Origin: an uncultured Chloroflexales bacterium
GTDB taxonomy: Bacteria; Chloroflexota; Chloroflexia; Chloroflexales; Chloroflexaceae
Assembly (NCBI GenBank): GCA_937902315.1
Contig: CALGUG010000044.1
Coordinates: 138,163-202,162 of the forward strand
Direction: 5' to 3'
Length of the DNA stretch: 64,000 nucleotides
Under the pieces are notes generated by a model. That model did not search any database. It worked only from the letters and a program-made list of their open reading frames with translations, and was not told the DNA's origin. Position 1 is the stretch's first letter. Each line of letters begins with the position of its first letter. The position numbers and the translations under genes are program-made. Of this stretch, positions 18,921-30,065 are shown piece by piece.

Positions 18921-19145
18921 TCATACCAAATCCAATAACCTTATTTCTTTTTGGCTTTCGGCAGAGTGAAACCGACGATTGTTGTTGTGTGAAATTTCGG
19001 CTTTGGTGAGGTCTTTCGGCACACAGCTACAAGCCTCGTTTGTTGGGTGGAATGTTGATAGCCGTAGGCGGACGCGCCAAGGATCTCTTTTTGGGGAAAA
19101 AACCTAGTCGCTATAAGCGAAAGGAAGCAAACGGATTTGTTATGA
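18921..19145 (+). repeat. Composite dispersed repeat element, copy 4
   Basis: The left end ATACCAAATCC and right end ACGGATTTGTTATGA are inverted repeats. The left third matches the MITE-like family (GGCTTTCGGCAGAGTG, TTGTTGTTGTGTG), and the rest is core-family sequence with the core at 19055-19077. It is therefore a chimera of both families, about 225 bp. Confidence 0.85.
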
Positions 19146-19238
19146 ATCGCTTTGGGAGGCTGATAGAGTATCGATTTTGATACAAGGAAGAGCTGGCCTT
19201 TTTGAAATGGCGGGCCTAAGAATCGCAGCAAAAAGAGA

Positions 19239-19279
19239 CCTCCCCGATCGTGGTGCTACTCCAAGATCGGGGAGGTTTT
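19239..19279. terminator. Strong bidirectional hairpin
   Basis: CCTCCCCGATC (19239-19249) pairs perfectly with GATCGGGGAGG (19265-19275), flanked by AAAAGAGA and TTTTG. It could terminate either strand. The rest of 19146-19536 shows no gene. Confidence 0.75.
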
Positions 19280-19536
19280 GTCTGTATTTCGCACCTGCTT
19301 GCGAGATGCGTACAGAACATGTGGAAGACGCGAGGAAGCGTCTTTGCTTTGCTGAGTAAGAAAGCGCTGCTCCAACGAAGTTGGAAAAGTGTACAGCTCT
19401 TTCCGGGGCCGATTAGCGCTTGTTCATGATGCACCGAGGTGCTATACTCGAGCCCTCACTTCATATCTAGGCATGAAGTATATTACGAGGAAGCTTTAAG
19501 TAGTTAGTTAACAAGAGCTAAAGGCTTTGCTTGTGC

Positions 19537-19824
19537 CTAGTAGCGCGAGCGCGATTCGCGGCGTGGGCCGCCGAAACCGCCTTTGTCTTCGGCTTCGTTG
19601 ACACGCAGTGGTCGGCCACCGACATCGAGCCCGTTGGTTGCACTGATGACCGCGTTTATATCGTTCGCTTCCAGCTCAACAAACCCGAAACCGCGCGAGC
19701 GACCGGTTTCGCGATCTGTGATAACGCGGGCACTCTGCACCTCGCCGTGCGGCTCAAACAGTTCGCCGAGTTGTGCATCATTCAAGCTCCACGGCAGGTT
19801 TCCAACGAACAACTTCATACGCAT
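19537..19824 (-). CDS. RNA-binding protein, single RRM domain with Gly/Arg tail
   Basis: A 95-aa RNA chaperone of the type found in cyanobacteria and Chloroflexota. RNP2 is LFVGNLPW (residues 4-11) and RNP1 is RGFGFVEL (near 44-51), together forming one RRM; the last 20 residues are Gly/Arg-rich. In cyanobacteria such proteins are often cold-induced (established for Rbp proteins there, not shown here). I chose ATG 19824 because GGAGGAG lies nine bases upstream; the longer frame adds 33 residues with no homology. The nearest promoter-like motif is about 240 bp away, which suggests a long 5' leader. Confidence 0.93.
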   Translation of the reverse strand: MRMKLFVGNLPWSLNDAQLGELFEPHGEVQSARVITDRETGRSRGFGFVELEANDINAVISATNGLDVGGRPLRVNEAEDKGGFGGPRRESRSRY

Positions 19825-20061
19825 TTGGTTTCGCTCCTCCGCCCTGTGTGGGCAGTGCATTGGATGGCATAGACGAATTTGTGCCACCTCTCTCATCCAA
19901 CGACCCCTTCGCGATTCATACACTCCAACGTGTTAAGGAGGGTATGTACTCTGCACGCGATAACAACGTACGCTTCCCCAGAGCAAGGTTTCTGCCGAGA
20001 GCACTGGGAGCGGACAGGGGTCACAGAGCGGACTCGCAGCTATACGTTGGCGAACATGTTG

Positions 20062-20070
20062 AGTATAGCA
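20062..20070 (-). promoter_or_regulatory. Possible promoter of the RRM gene
   Basis: TGCTATACT on the minus strand is an extended -10. It would give a leader of about 230 nt before the RRM gene. The -35 is weak. Confidence 0.4.
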
Positions 20071-20178
20071 TGTTTTGATACGATATGCTAGTCTTGAAGA
20101 TTAGAATTGTTCACATATAGACCATGTTGTAAGCCGTGCGAAATGAGATACTGGCTTGGCTTTCAACCTAGAACAGGC

Positions 20179-22616
<2,438 letters not shown>

Positions 22617-22643
22617 CGCCGCATAGTTGCAACAAGCAAGCAA

Positions 22644-22675
22644 CGAGGGCCAGCTAAGCGCTTAGCTGGCCCTCG
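22644..22675. terminator. Perfect 32-bp palindrome terminator
   Basis: CGAGGGCCAGCTAAGC is followed directly by its own reverse complement. It lies between convergent ligA and the M61 peptidase gene and probably serves both, although the T-run is poor on either side. Confidence 0.7.
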
Positions 22676-22692
22676 TCCTGTGCTCAGCAATC

Positions 22693-24453
22693 TTAGGGCT
22701 GAGTGCGCAACCACTTTTGGAAGATCTGCTTTTGCAACTCGCTCGCATCATTTTTGGGAACCAATTGGAGCTGATCGTATGGGCCTGCGGCCAGTGTAAC
22801 CGGAATCGAGAGCAGTTGATCGCGTCGGAAGAGTGTAATCGTTACTTCGTCGCCGGGCTTGCACTCGTTCAGGCGCTCGCTGAAGCTCTGATCGTCGACG
22901 CGCCAGTTATTGAAGGCCACGATCTCGTCGTTGGCGTAGATGCCAGCGCTATAAGCAGGGCTATCGCTGCGCACGCTGCTGACCTTGAGTTTAGCGCCGT
23001 CGCGTCGCAGATTGAGGCCTAACCAAGCGGGCGCTGTACCATCTGGGCGTGGGCGCTGATAGCCCCAACGGAGTTCGACGCCCGCCAGAGCGAGGTAGTG
23101 CTCGTAGTCGAGCTCGTCGGTGCCAGCGATATAGCGCTGGAAGAAATCGCTGAAGTCGCCGCCCGCGATATGTTCGACAGCCGCGCGGTATGCGCCCTCT
23201 TCAGGAATACCCGGCCCTGTGATCGGATAGGTTTCAAAGAGATAGCGCAGTACATCGTCCATAGAGCGCGCACCTTGGGTTCGCGTCATGATCTCCATAT
23301 CGAGCAACAGAGTGACCAACGCGCCCTTGAGATAGTAGGAGATGCTGGTGTTGGCACTGTTCTCGTCGGGTCGATAGTACTTGATCCAAGCGTCGAAGCT
23401 GCTGGTTTCCAGACTTTGAATATGGCGCCCTGGCTGGCTCTGTAGCGTCAGAATGCTGGAAGCAAGCGTCTCTAAGAAGCGGGTTGGTGTCATCAGACCC
23501 GAGCGCACTAAGAGCAGTTTGTCGTAATAACTCGTGACACCTTCCATAGCCCAAAGCAGGCGGGTATAATTCTCTTGGCTGTAGTCGAAGGGGCCTAATG
23601 GCTCGGCTCGAATGCGCTTCACATTCCAAACGTGGAAGAACTCGTGCGATTGAAGCGACAAGAAGCTTTCGTAGCCCCGGGGCGTGCCGAAGCACCAGCG
23701 ATCGAGCAGATTGGTCACGCTGTTGCGGTGCTCTAAGCCACCACGGCTATCGGCCAGATGGAGAATAAAGGTGTAGTGCTTGTAAGGCAGGCCGCCGAAC
23801 ATCGCGCATTGAGTCTCGACGATGCGTTTGGTATCGGCCAACAAGCGCTCTTCATCTTCGTTGCCATGGCCCCAGATCGCGATCGTATGCGGTTTGTTAT
23901 CGACCTCGAAGGTGAGAATGCGATGGGTGCCCGCTTCGACTGGGCAGTCGACCAGCTCGTCGTAGTCGCTAGCGCTGAAGCTATAGATTTTGCGATCAGC
24001 CTGCACAATCTCGCCGATCGGCTCGAGACCCGTCGATACATGCCAGTGCGGCGGAACCACGACATTCAGGGTGAGCGCTTCGTTTTGGCGCTCTGGCAGA
24101 TACATAAAGACTGTCGCGCCGTTGAAATAGCCGTGGCTGCCATCGAAGTGGCTGGTGCGCACGGTCAGCTCATAGGCGTAGACTTTGTAGCTGACTCGCA
24201 GTGTGCTGTTTCCCTGCGTTTCAACCCGCCAAGTCTGTTTTGCGGTTTTGCGCCAAGCTAGCTCGCCTGCGCCAGCGAAAGCCCGAAACTCTTGCACATG
24301 GCGCGAATACTCGCGCACCATGTACGATCCCGGCGTCCAGACGGGCAGAGAGAAGTCGAGCGTCTCGCTTGAAACTCCCTCAACCAGCATCTCCACTTCG
24401 TAGAGGTGCGAATGAGGATTGAGCATTCCGATCGTATAGCTGATATTTGCCAT
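22693..24453 (-). CDS. M61-family metallopeptidase with PDZ domain
   Basis: The 586-aa protein is a glycyl-aminopeptidase-like M61 enzyme. The N-terminal beta domain carries the family phrase VWTPGSYMVREYSRHVQEF near residue 38. The zinc motif is HEFFH near residue 268 (HExxH), followed by RIRAEPLGPFDY and a downstream Glu in the AMEGVTSYYD helix that completes the zinc site. A PDZ domain occupies about residues 475-560 (YSAGIYANDEIVAFN). No signal peptide is visible, so it is probably cytoplasmic. The ATG follows AGGTAAACT. The NIPSNAP gene ends 15 bp upstream, so the two probably form an operon. Confidence 0.93.
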   Translation of the reverse strand: MANISYTIGMLNPHSHLYEVEMLVEGVSSETLDFSLPVWTPGSYMVREYSRHVQEFRAFAGAGELAWRKTAKQTWRVETQGNSTLRVSYKVYAYELTVRTSHFDGSHGYFNGATVFMYLPERQNEALTLNVVVPPHWHVSTGLEPIGEIVQADRKIYSFSASDYDELVDCPVEAGTHRILTFEVDNKPHTIAIWGHGNEDEERLLADTKRIVETQCAMFGGLPYKHYTFILHLADSRGGLEHRNSVTNLLDRWCFGTPRGYESFLSLQSHEFFHVWNVKRIRAEPLGPFDYSQENYTRLLWAMEGVTSYYDKLLLVRSGLMTPTRFLETLASSILTLQSQPGRHIQSLETSSFDAWIKYYRPDENSANTSISYYLKGALVTLLLDMEIMTRTQGARSMDDVLRYLFETYPITGPGIPEEGAYRAAVEHIAGGDFSDFFQRYIAGTDELDYEHYLALAGVELRWGYQRPRPDGTAPAWLGLNLRRDGAKLKVSSVRSDSPAYSAGIYANDEIVAFNNWRVDDQSFSERLNECKPGDEVTITLFRRDQLLSIPVTLAAGPYDQLQLVPKNDASELQKQIFQKWLRTQP

Positions 24454-24468
24454 AGTTTACCTATTTGG

Positions 24469-24795
24469 CTATTGAAGCGGCGAATAATCTGTAGGTGTAA
24501 GAATTCGGCTTTCGACCCGCACCGCTAAAGGTCCATCGACTTCAGAAGCAGCCTTGCCCGCCTGCCATTCGGGATCAGCGCGGAAGGCATCCCAAGCGGC
24601 TTGCATCGCTTCTCGGCTTTCAAAAGCCAAGAGATAGATCAAATTGCTATCTCGTTCCGTATCTTCGGGCACCCAAAAACCCACCACTTGCATGCCGTGG
24701 CGTTCAAACAGCCGTAAAGTCAGCTTGCGAAAACGCTCGTTCAGTGCTTCCGCCTTGCCGGGCGCTGTCCAGTAGCTGCGAAGTTCGTAGATCAC
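24469..24795 (-). CDS. NIPSNAP-family protein
   Basis: A 108-aa ferredoxin-fold protein of the NIPSNAP family. The N-terminus [18 protein letters not shown] and the central segment [20 protein letters not shown] followed by [14 protein letters not shown] are typical. The molecular role in bacteria is unknown; some members are found near degradation enzymes. I chose the GTG at 24795 because it gives the family N-terminus and has AGGAAAGGA upstream, while the ATG at 24822 adds nine atypical residues. TATAAT on the minus strand at 24864-24869 is a likely -10. It lies just upstream of the M61 peptidase gene. Confidence 0.88.
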   Translation of the reverse strand: MIYELRSYWTAPGKAEALNERFRKLTLRLFERHGMQVVGFWVPEDTERDSNLIYLLAFESREAMQAAWDAFRADPEWQAGKAASEVDGPLAVRVESRILTPTDYSPLQ

Positions 24796-24919
24796 CTTCT
24801 CTATCCTTTCCTGATGCGCCATTGGACCACTGCCGCCAATAGCGATAAAGGCTTGTGTTTGGCATTATACGGTAGTTATGCTGCTGCGAGTTCGTTATAC
24901 AAGCTGCGCTTCGTTTGTT

Positions 24920-25175
24920 TTACTTGGGCGGAGACGGCTTTAGCCCCAAAGTGGGCCTGAACCGCGTCCGCCTACGGCTATCAGGTCGTCCTCCACCGCA
25001 AACGGCATACCCTGCGCTGGCTGCGTTGCGAATCGTTGTGGGGCGCTGCCGTCGCTTTGCAGTCAGCGTTGCCCCAGCGAAGCTCTGCTATACTCCAATG
25101 CTTGCTGGCAGCGAATGCGATGCTATGCCGGAGCTGGCTGTTGGTAGCCGAAGGCGGACGCGCTAGACGCCGAAT
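24920..25175. repeat. Inverted pair of dispersed repeats, copies 5 and 6
   Basis: Core copies lie at 24962-24984 (reverse) and 25141-25163 (forward, one substitution). They face each other across about 155 bp, so the transcript could fold into a long hairpin. The rest of 24796-25280 shows only the NIPSNAP promoter and the next terminator. Confidence 0.8.
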
Positions 25176-25206
25176 GGAAGGGCGAGACCTGGCCGCCTGC
25201 CTTTGC

Positions 25207-25245
25207 AAAAACAAAGGCTCCTGCTTTACAACAAGCAGAAGCCTC
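25207..25245 (-). terminator. Terminator of the 624-aa protein gene
   Basis: On the minus strand AGGCTTCTGCTT pairs with AAGCAGGAGCCT around GTTGT, followed by TTGTTTTT. Confidence 0.85.
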
Positions 25246-25280
25246 TTGACATAATGAATGGGTTTGGACGAACTTGGCGA

Positions 25281-27155
25281 CTAGTAGCCTGAATAGGGTG
25301 CGAAGAGCCGTTTGGTCAGCTCTTCTGTATTGGTCCAGTCGTTGCAAATGTGCTGATAGAGCGCCACAACCTTGGCGGCCTGATCACGTCGCCGCCAGAG
25401 CGCGTGCGCGAAGGCATCGTCTTTGATGAAGCCATAGTGCTTCAAGAAGGCGAAGAACTGGCGAATCGACGTGCAGATGCTCTTCACCGCTTCGGGTGAG
25501 CGCGGCGTCACCGTGAGTGGATAAAAGTAGAACAGACACTCATCGAGCGTGCCATAATCGCCTTCGTCGAGCGAGCGGGCGTAGTTACGGCTCAGAAACT
25601 CGGCGTACACCCACAGATCGCCAGCCCGTTTGCGTGCGGTCTGTTCGCTCTTGCCGCTGTTGTGGAGATAGTTGTAGAACTCGTGGATCAGCTCTTCGCT
25701 GCGCACCAGATAAGGCTCGATGTCCTCATCGTTCTGCTCTTCGTCTGGTTCGCCCAGCCAAGTCTCTTCTTCATACCAATCGTCGTCGTCTTCAGCTAGC
25801 TCAATGCCGCTGTCTTCATAGGGGAAGTCGACCACCACCGTATCGTTGTAGACCGGAGCTTGGAAGTTGGTTTGCATGCCGGGCTTGGCGATCGTGACAA
25901 ACAGCGATGGTTCGTGAACCAAGAGATAGTTCAACTTGCTGGCGATCAGCAAATTGACCTCTTCGGCGCTGGCATGCTGGAGCCGATCGATCTCTTCTGG
26001 GCTGAGCGCGGCCAAGAGGCGTTTGCTGGCATCCATCAGATCGGGGTCTTCGTCATCGCCGAAGTCGAAGTTGTCGTCGCCATCGAGGAAGGCTCGCCAA
26101 GCATCTTCATCGAAGCCCTCGTTGCGCTCTTCGCTCGCATCGGGATCGAAGGTCTGCTCGAACATGGCGTCGTAGCTGATGTCGAACTCGTCGCTGCCTG
26201 CCGATATATCGGGCAACATCTTGGGCGAGGGCATGCCGCTCCACAGGCCGGCCTTAACATCTTGGTCGCGGCTGAGTTGCATCTGTGCCTGTAGCTCTTC
26301 GATCTCTTGCAACAGGGCCTTTTGCTTATCGAGCGCCGCGCTGTTGTTGACAGATTGATCGAAATTGTTGTCTGGTTGATACTCGGTGCGGCTAAAATCG
26401 ATATAGGTGTTATCGATCACGCGCAGACGTTCATCGTTTGCGGCCAGCTCTTGCCAAGGACGACCCGGATACGAGGTTCGCCAAGAGGCACGGGCATAGA
26501 TCGGCAAAATAATATCGGCACTATGTTGCGGCGCAAAGTGCGTTTGACGCAGTTTGGTCCAAATCGCGGTGACTAACTCGTTATCTTGCGCTTCGGTTAG
26601 ATGAGCTTTAAAGGCTTGTGCAGGTTCGCGTTCTAGTTGTAAAGCGATTGGCTCGGCAGATCTGATCGTACAGAGGATACTGTCGCCGACCTGAAACTGC
26701 TCGGCCTGATACCACTCTTGGAGGTCTAAGCGCGGATGCAGCATGCGAATGCTGAATTCGCTGCGTGCTGCATCGTTATGCATAAAGGAAACCGGGATCG
26801 CCGTTCCGTAGTTATCTTCAAGATATTCTAAATCCTCCGGTGAGCGAATAAAGGGCATAAATCGTTCAAGCAGAACGTAGCCATTGCGAACTTCTTGTTC
26901 TGTAGGAATACAGCGGAAACGCAAGTTTTCTAAGGTTAAACGTAGCGGTAACAAAGTGCCACCACCTAGACGCACCCATCCAAGCATTGGTCCATACCAA
27001 CGCAGCTTCTCACGGATGGCTGCATATGGATCTTTTGCACGACTTGGCCGCTGTTCCAGAACACGATCCATCACTTCGCGCTCGCTCACGGGGCCATTGT
27101 AATACATCGACAGAGTCTGCAAAATACTTGCAATTGTCGGCGTGTTCTGGGCCAT
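25281..27155 (-). CDS. Large acidic protein with recombinase-like core-binding domain, unknown function
   Basis: I do not recognise this 624-aa protein as a whole. Residues 1-60 (SILQTLSMYYNGPVSEREV, then YAAIREKLRWYG) look like a winged-helix or HARE-type helix-turn-helix. The middle carries two very acidic stretches, about 330-390 (FDEDAWRAFLDGDDNFDFGD) and 450-490. Residues about 490-590 (ELIHEFYNYLHNSGKSEQT, AEFLSRNYARSL, SIRQFFAFLKHYGF) resemble the SAM-like core-binding domain of tyrosine recombinases, but no catalytic domain with the Arg-His-Arg-Tyr residues follows. It may be a DNA-binding or regulatory protein (inference). The ATG follows GGAAGAGAG. Single gene with its own terminator. 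Confidence 0.8.
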   Translation of the reverse strand: MAQNTPTIASILQTLSMYYNGPVSEREVMDRVLEQRPSRAKDPYAAIREKLRWYGPMLGWVRLGGGTLLPLRLTLENLRFRCIPTEQEVRNGYVLLERFMPFIRSPEDLEYLEDNYGTAIPVSFMHNDAARSEFSIRMLHPRLDLQEWYQAEQFQVGDSILCTIRSAEPIALQLEREPAQAFKAHLTEAQDNELVTAIWTKLRQTHFAPQHSADIILPIYARASWRTSYPGRPWQELAANDERLRVIDNTYIDFSRTEYQPDNNFDQSVNNSAALDKQKALLQEIEELQAQMQLSRDQDVKAGLWSGMPSPKMLPDISAGSDEFDISYDAMFEQTFDPDASEERNEGFDEDAWRAFLDGDDNFDFGDDEDPDLMDASKRLLAALSPEEIDRLQHASAEEVNLLIASKLNYLLVHEPSLFVTIAKPGMQTNFQAPVYNDTVVVDFPYEDSGIELAEDDDDWYEEETWLGEPDEEQNDEDIEPYLVRSEELIHEFYNYLHNSGKSEQTARKRAGDLWVYAEFLSRNYARSLDEGDYGTLDECLFYFYPLTVTPRSPEAVKSICTSIRQFFAFLKHYGFIKDDAFAHALWRRRDQAAKVVALYQHICNDWTNTEELTKRLFAPYSGY

Positions 27156-28565
27156 ACTAATCTCTCTTCCGCATCGATAAAGTCTAAGCGTTGGGCCGCA
27201 CCCTTCGGCCTCTAACCACGACAGCGATCAGGGTGAACAAACTCTGCTAGTAGCTCCAAGCTATCGACAATGCGGGGCTAGGACGATACAAATAGCGATT
27301 TCTATCAGCATACACCTGTTGTAAACCAGCCGCTGGAGCTATCGTCAGTCAGCTTGGTAGGCTCGCTTGAGCTTCGTGTAGTGTTCGTGCTAGCGAGAAG
27401 CCGATAGGATGTAGCAGTGTACCCTTTGGAACAAAGCCACTACTATCTCCCCACAATATACAAATCGATGGTGCTTTAGCGCTGTCAACATAGATTTTTC
27501 GAGCGACCATCGTTGCTCGTTGAACTCGTGGACCTCCTGGCCTATGGGCAGGTTGCTCCAAGCGAAAAAGCCGAACGCATTGTGATGACGAGCCTAAACT
27601 CTTCGATCGGCATGCGCAGCCTAATTAATCAAAACTGTTGTTTGAACGGAACATGTAGCCATAACTCCAACAGTTCTGATCGTTTTTTGCTAATCATTCA
27701 GAGTCTTGGTGTATTGGGATAAAACCTGTAGCAACGCTGCTAATTTCGCCATCTGTAGTATCTAATCTAGCATATCTTGAACCACCGTCATGTCGAAGGT
27801 TCATACGTGATAGAACGCCTGCCTTCCAATCAGATCGGTTGCAGCGCCGCCCATATAGATATATGGAGATTCTATATAACTAGCTTTGCTGCACACGTAT
27901 GTGGCAATTATGGCATCGAATTCAGCAGAAGAAGTTGAACAATACTAAAAGTTTGTATCTAAGTAACGGGGATGCCTGTCACAGATGGCGAATAATCGCA
28001 CTTTATACCTCAGATCCATAGCTGACCACCTAAGCCCAAGTTATACACCATTTTGGCGTTACTGGGTAGTGATAAATTCGCATCACTTGCTCTTTCTGGA
28101 TCGAGGATGGTGCGATGCTGTACACAGCGTAGCACCGCAAACAGCAGATGTCAAGAATTGATAAAAAGCGAAAGCGCGAGTGGTGGAACAACCACTCGCG
28201 CGAATATCAAGAGATTTCTCTGAATGCTTATGTTTTGTTCACGAACGGTGATGCTCTACATTACGTAGTCAGGTGGAGTGTCAGCTTCCATGACTGCCTC
28301 CCGTACTGTATGCGAATCCTCCGTCAGTTCGAACCTACGCTAGATGAGACTCTTCGGTGGACTATCAACATTCACTTATATGTTGCCTCCTCCACTAGTT
28401 CGTCGGTTCCTAGCTTCATACTAGCACTTTGCTAGGGGGATGTCAATACTACCTAGGTGCTAGGACCATAGTCCTAGTAAATGACGTTTTAGGGCTTTCT
28501 AATGATGCGGGCCGTTCCTGCTTTTGTTTTAGATGGAAGCGAGATTACGAGCAATGTTCCCGCCT
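27156..28565. other. 1.4-kb region without a convincing gene
   Basis: No reading frame here has a convincing start, ribosome site and protein-like composition. It must hold the promoter of the 624-aa gene at its left end. A perfect hairpin GCGCGAGTGGT/ACCACTCGCGC lies at 28175-28202, and a CTAG-rich segment lies at 28394-28477. No copy of the dispersed repeat is present. Confidence 0.6.
28394..28477. promoter_or_regulatory. CTAG cluster with inverted repeat
   Basis: Seven CTAG tetranucleotides occur in 84 bp. The last two form CTAGGAC-CATA-GTCCTAG (28460-28477), a perfect 7-bp inverted repeat that looks like an operator. It lies beyond the 3' end of pyk. Confidence 0.4.
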
Positions 28566-30002
28566 CTAAAGCCGAGAATCATCGATTTGGAGGATTTTTA
28601 AAAAATTGGTTTGACCGTGTTGGGCGATCGGGTGGCCGCCGGTCATTACCACATAGTCGTTTGGCTGTGCCAAGCCAGCATCGAGTACACAGCGCATGGT
28701 TTGGGCTTCGAATTTGGCTTGATGGTCGCTCATCTCGCCCAAGGTTGGGATAACCCCCCAGAACAGGCTGAGGCGGCGGTAGATATGCTCGTAGGGTGTG
28801 ATGGCGATGATCGGCACGCGCGGGCGATGGTAGGCCATAAGGCGTGCGGTCCCACCCGATTGGGTGAAGGCTACGATCGCGCGAATGGGTAGGGCCTTTA
28901 CAACTGCGGTAGCAGCCTCGCCGATCGCATTGACTGGCCCGCTGAAGTCTGCGAGAGGCCCATTGTTGCCCGGTTCGAAGTCATAGGAGCGCGCTGTATC
29001 ATCGGTGGCCTCGGCGATCATGCTCATTACTCGCACCGCTTCGATGGGGAAGGCACCCTTGGCGGTCTCGCCGCTTAACATAACAGCGTCGGTGCCATCG
29101 ATGATGGCATTGGCGATGTCGCTGGCTTCGGCGCGGGTCGGGCGCGGGTTAACAATCATCGATTCGAGCATTTGGGTGGCGGTGATAACGGGCACACCAG
29201 CGGCATTGGCAGCTGCGATGATGCGTTTTTGAACGAGTGGCACCTGTTCGAGCGCCATCTCAACGCCCAAGTCGCCGCGAGCGACCATCACACCGCTGAC
29301 CTTTTTAAGGATCTCGCCGAGTTCATCGAGCGCTTCGGGCTTTTCGATCTTGGCGATGACGGGAGTATCGTAGCCAGCTTCTGCGATCAGGTCGATCACT
29401 TGTTGAACATCTGCTGCGCGCCGTACAAACGAGATCGCAACATAATCGACTCCCTGGGCCAAGCCGAATTTCAGATCTTCGATGTCTTTTTCGGTCACTG
29501 CGGGCGAGCTGACCTTAACGCCGGGCAGGTTGATGCCTTGGTGCTCGCGTAGTTCGCCGCCGTGGACGATCTGAGTTGTCACACTATCTTCGGAGGTCTC
29601 GATTACTTGCAATTCGATCAGACCGTCGGAGACGAGGATGCGATCGCCGGGTTCGACGTCGTGCGGCAAAGGTGTATACGATGTGCTAACGATAGAGGCA
29701 TTGCCAACCACAGGCTTGGTGGTGATGGTGAAGATCGTGCCTGGGACCAAGGTTACGGGCTGACCTCCTGCAAGTGAACCGGTTCGTATCTTAGGGCCTT
29801 GGAGATCTTGCAGAATGGCAACTGGGCGATTCAGCTCTTGAGCTGCTTGGCGTACAAGTTTGATCGAGTAAGCATGGTCTTCGTGCGTGCCATGCGAAAA
29901 GTTAAGACGGACAACATCGACGCCAGCTTTGAGAAGCTGCATAACCATCTCGGGTGTATTCGTTGCTGGGCCCAGCGTTGCGACAATTTTTGTACGGCGC
30001 AT
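28566..30002 (-). CDS. pyk: Pyruvate kinase
   Basis: Converts phosphoenolpyruvate and ADP to pyruvate and ATP, the last step of glycolysis. The 478-aa protein has the N-terminal RRTKIVATLGPAT, the substrate-binding NFSHGTHEDH (near 33), the ADP/metal site segments, the catalytic-Lys motif IAKIEKPEALD (near 218) and ARGDLGVEM (near 242), MLESMIVNPRPTRAEASD and a C-terminal allosteric-type domain. There is no extra phosphotransferase domain. I chose ATG 30002 because GGAGGAG precedes it; the frame extends four residues further without a site. It follows comEA on the same strand with a 63-bp gap, so the two may be cotranscribed. Confidence 0.97.
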   Translation of the reverse strand: MRRTKIVATLGPATNTPEMVMQLLKAGVDVVRLNFSHGTHEDHAYSIKLVRQAAQELNRPVAILQDLQGPKIRTGSLAGGQPVTLVPGTIFTITTKPVVGNASIVSTSYTPLPHDVEPGDRILVSDGLIELQVIETSEDSVTTQIVHGGELREHQGINLPGVKVSSPAVTEKDIEDLKFGLAQGVDYVAISFVRRAADVQQVIDLIAEAGYDTPVIAKIEKPEALDELGEILKKVSGVMVARGDLGVEMALEQVPLVQKRIIAAANAAGVPVITATQMLESMIVNPRPTRAEASDIANAIIDGTDAVMLSGETAKGAFPIEAVRVMSMIAEATDDTARSYDFEPGNNGPLADFSGPVNAIGEAATAVVKALPIRAIVAFTQSGGTARLMAYHRPRVPIIAITPYEHIYRRLSLFWGVIPTLGEMSDHQAKFEAQTMRCVLDAGLAQPNDYVVMTGGHPIAQHGQTNFLKILQIDDSRL

Positions 30003-30065
30003 ACTCTCCTCCATCAGTATGTTGGAGCTGCGCCGGAGAATGAAAAGGTGGTTGGTCGCAGCTCC

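Noticed and set aside
27349..27561. 70-codon minus-strand frame in the gene-free region
   Set aside because: No start signal and no recognisable motif.
28325..28345. tRNA-like T-loop GTTCGAACC
   Set aside because: The flanking bases do not form a T-stem and no anticodon or acceptor stem can be built around it.
28148..28435. 95-codon frame in the gene-free region
   Set aside because: No ribosome site; the start of the frame spans a strong hairpin. Composition is not convincing.
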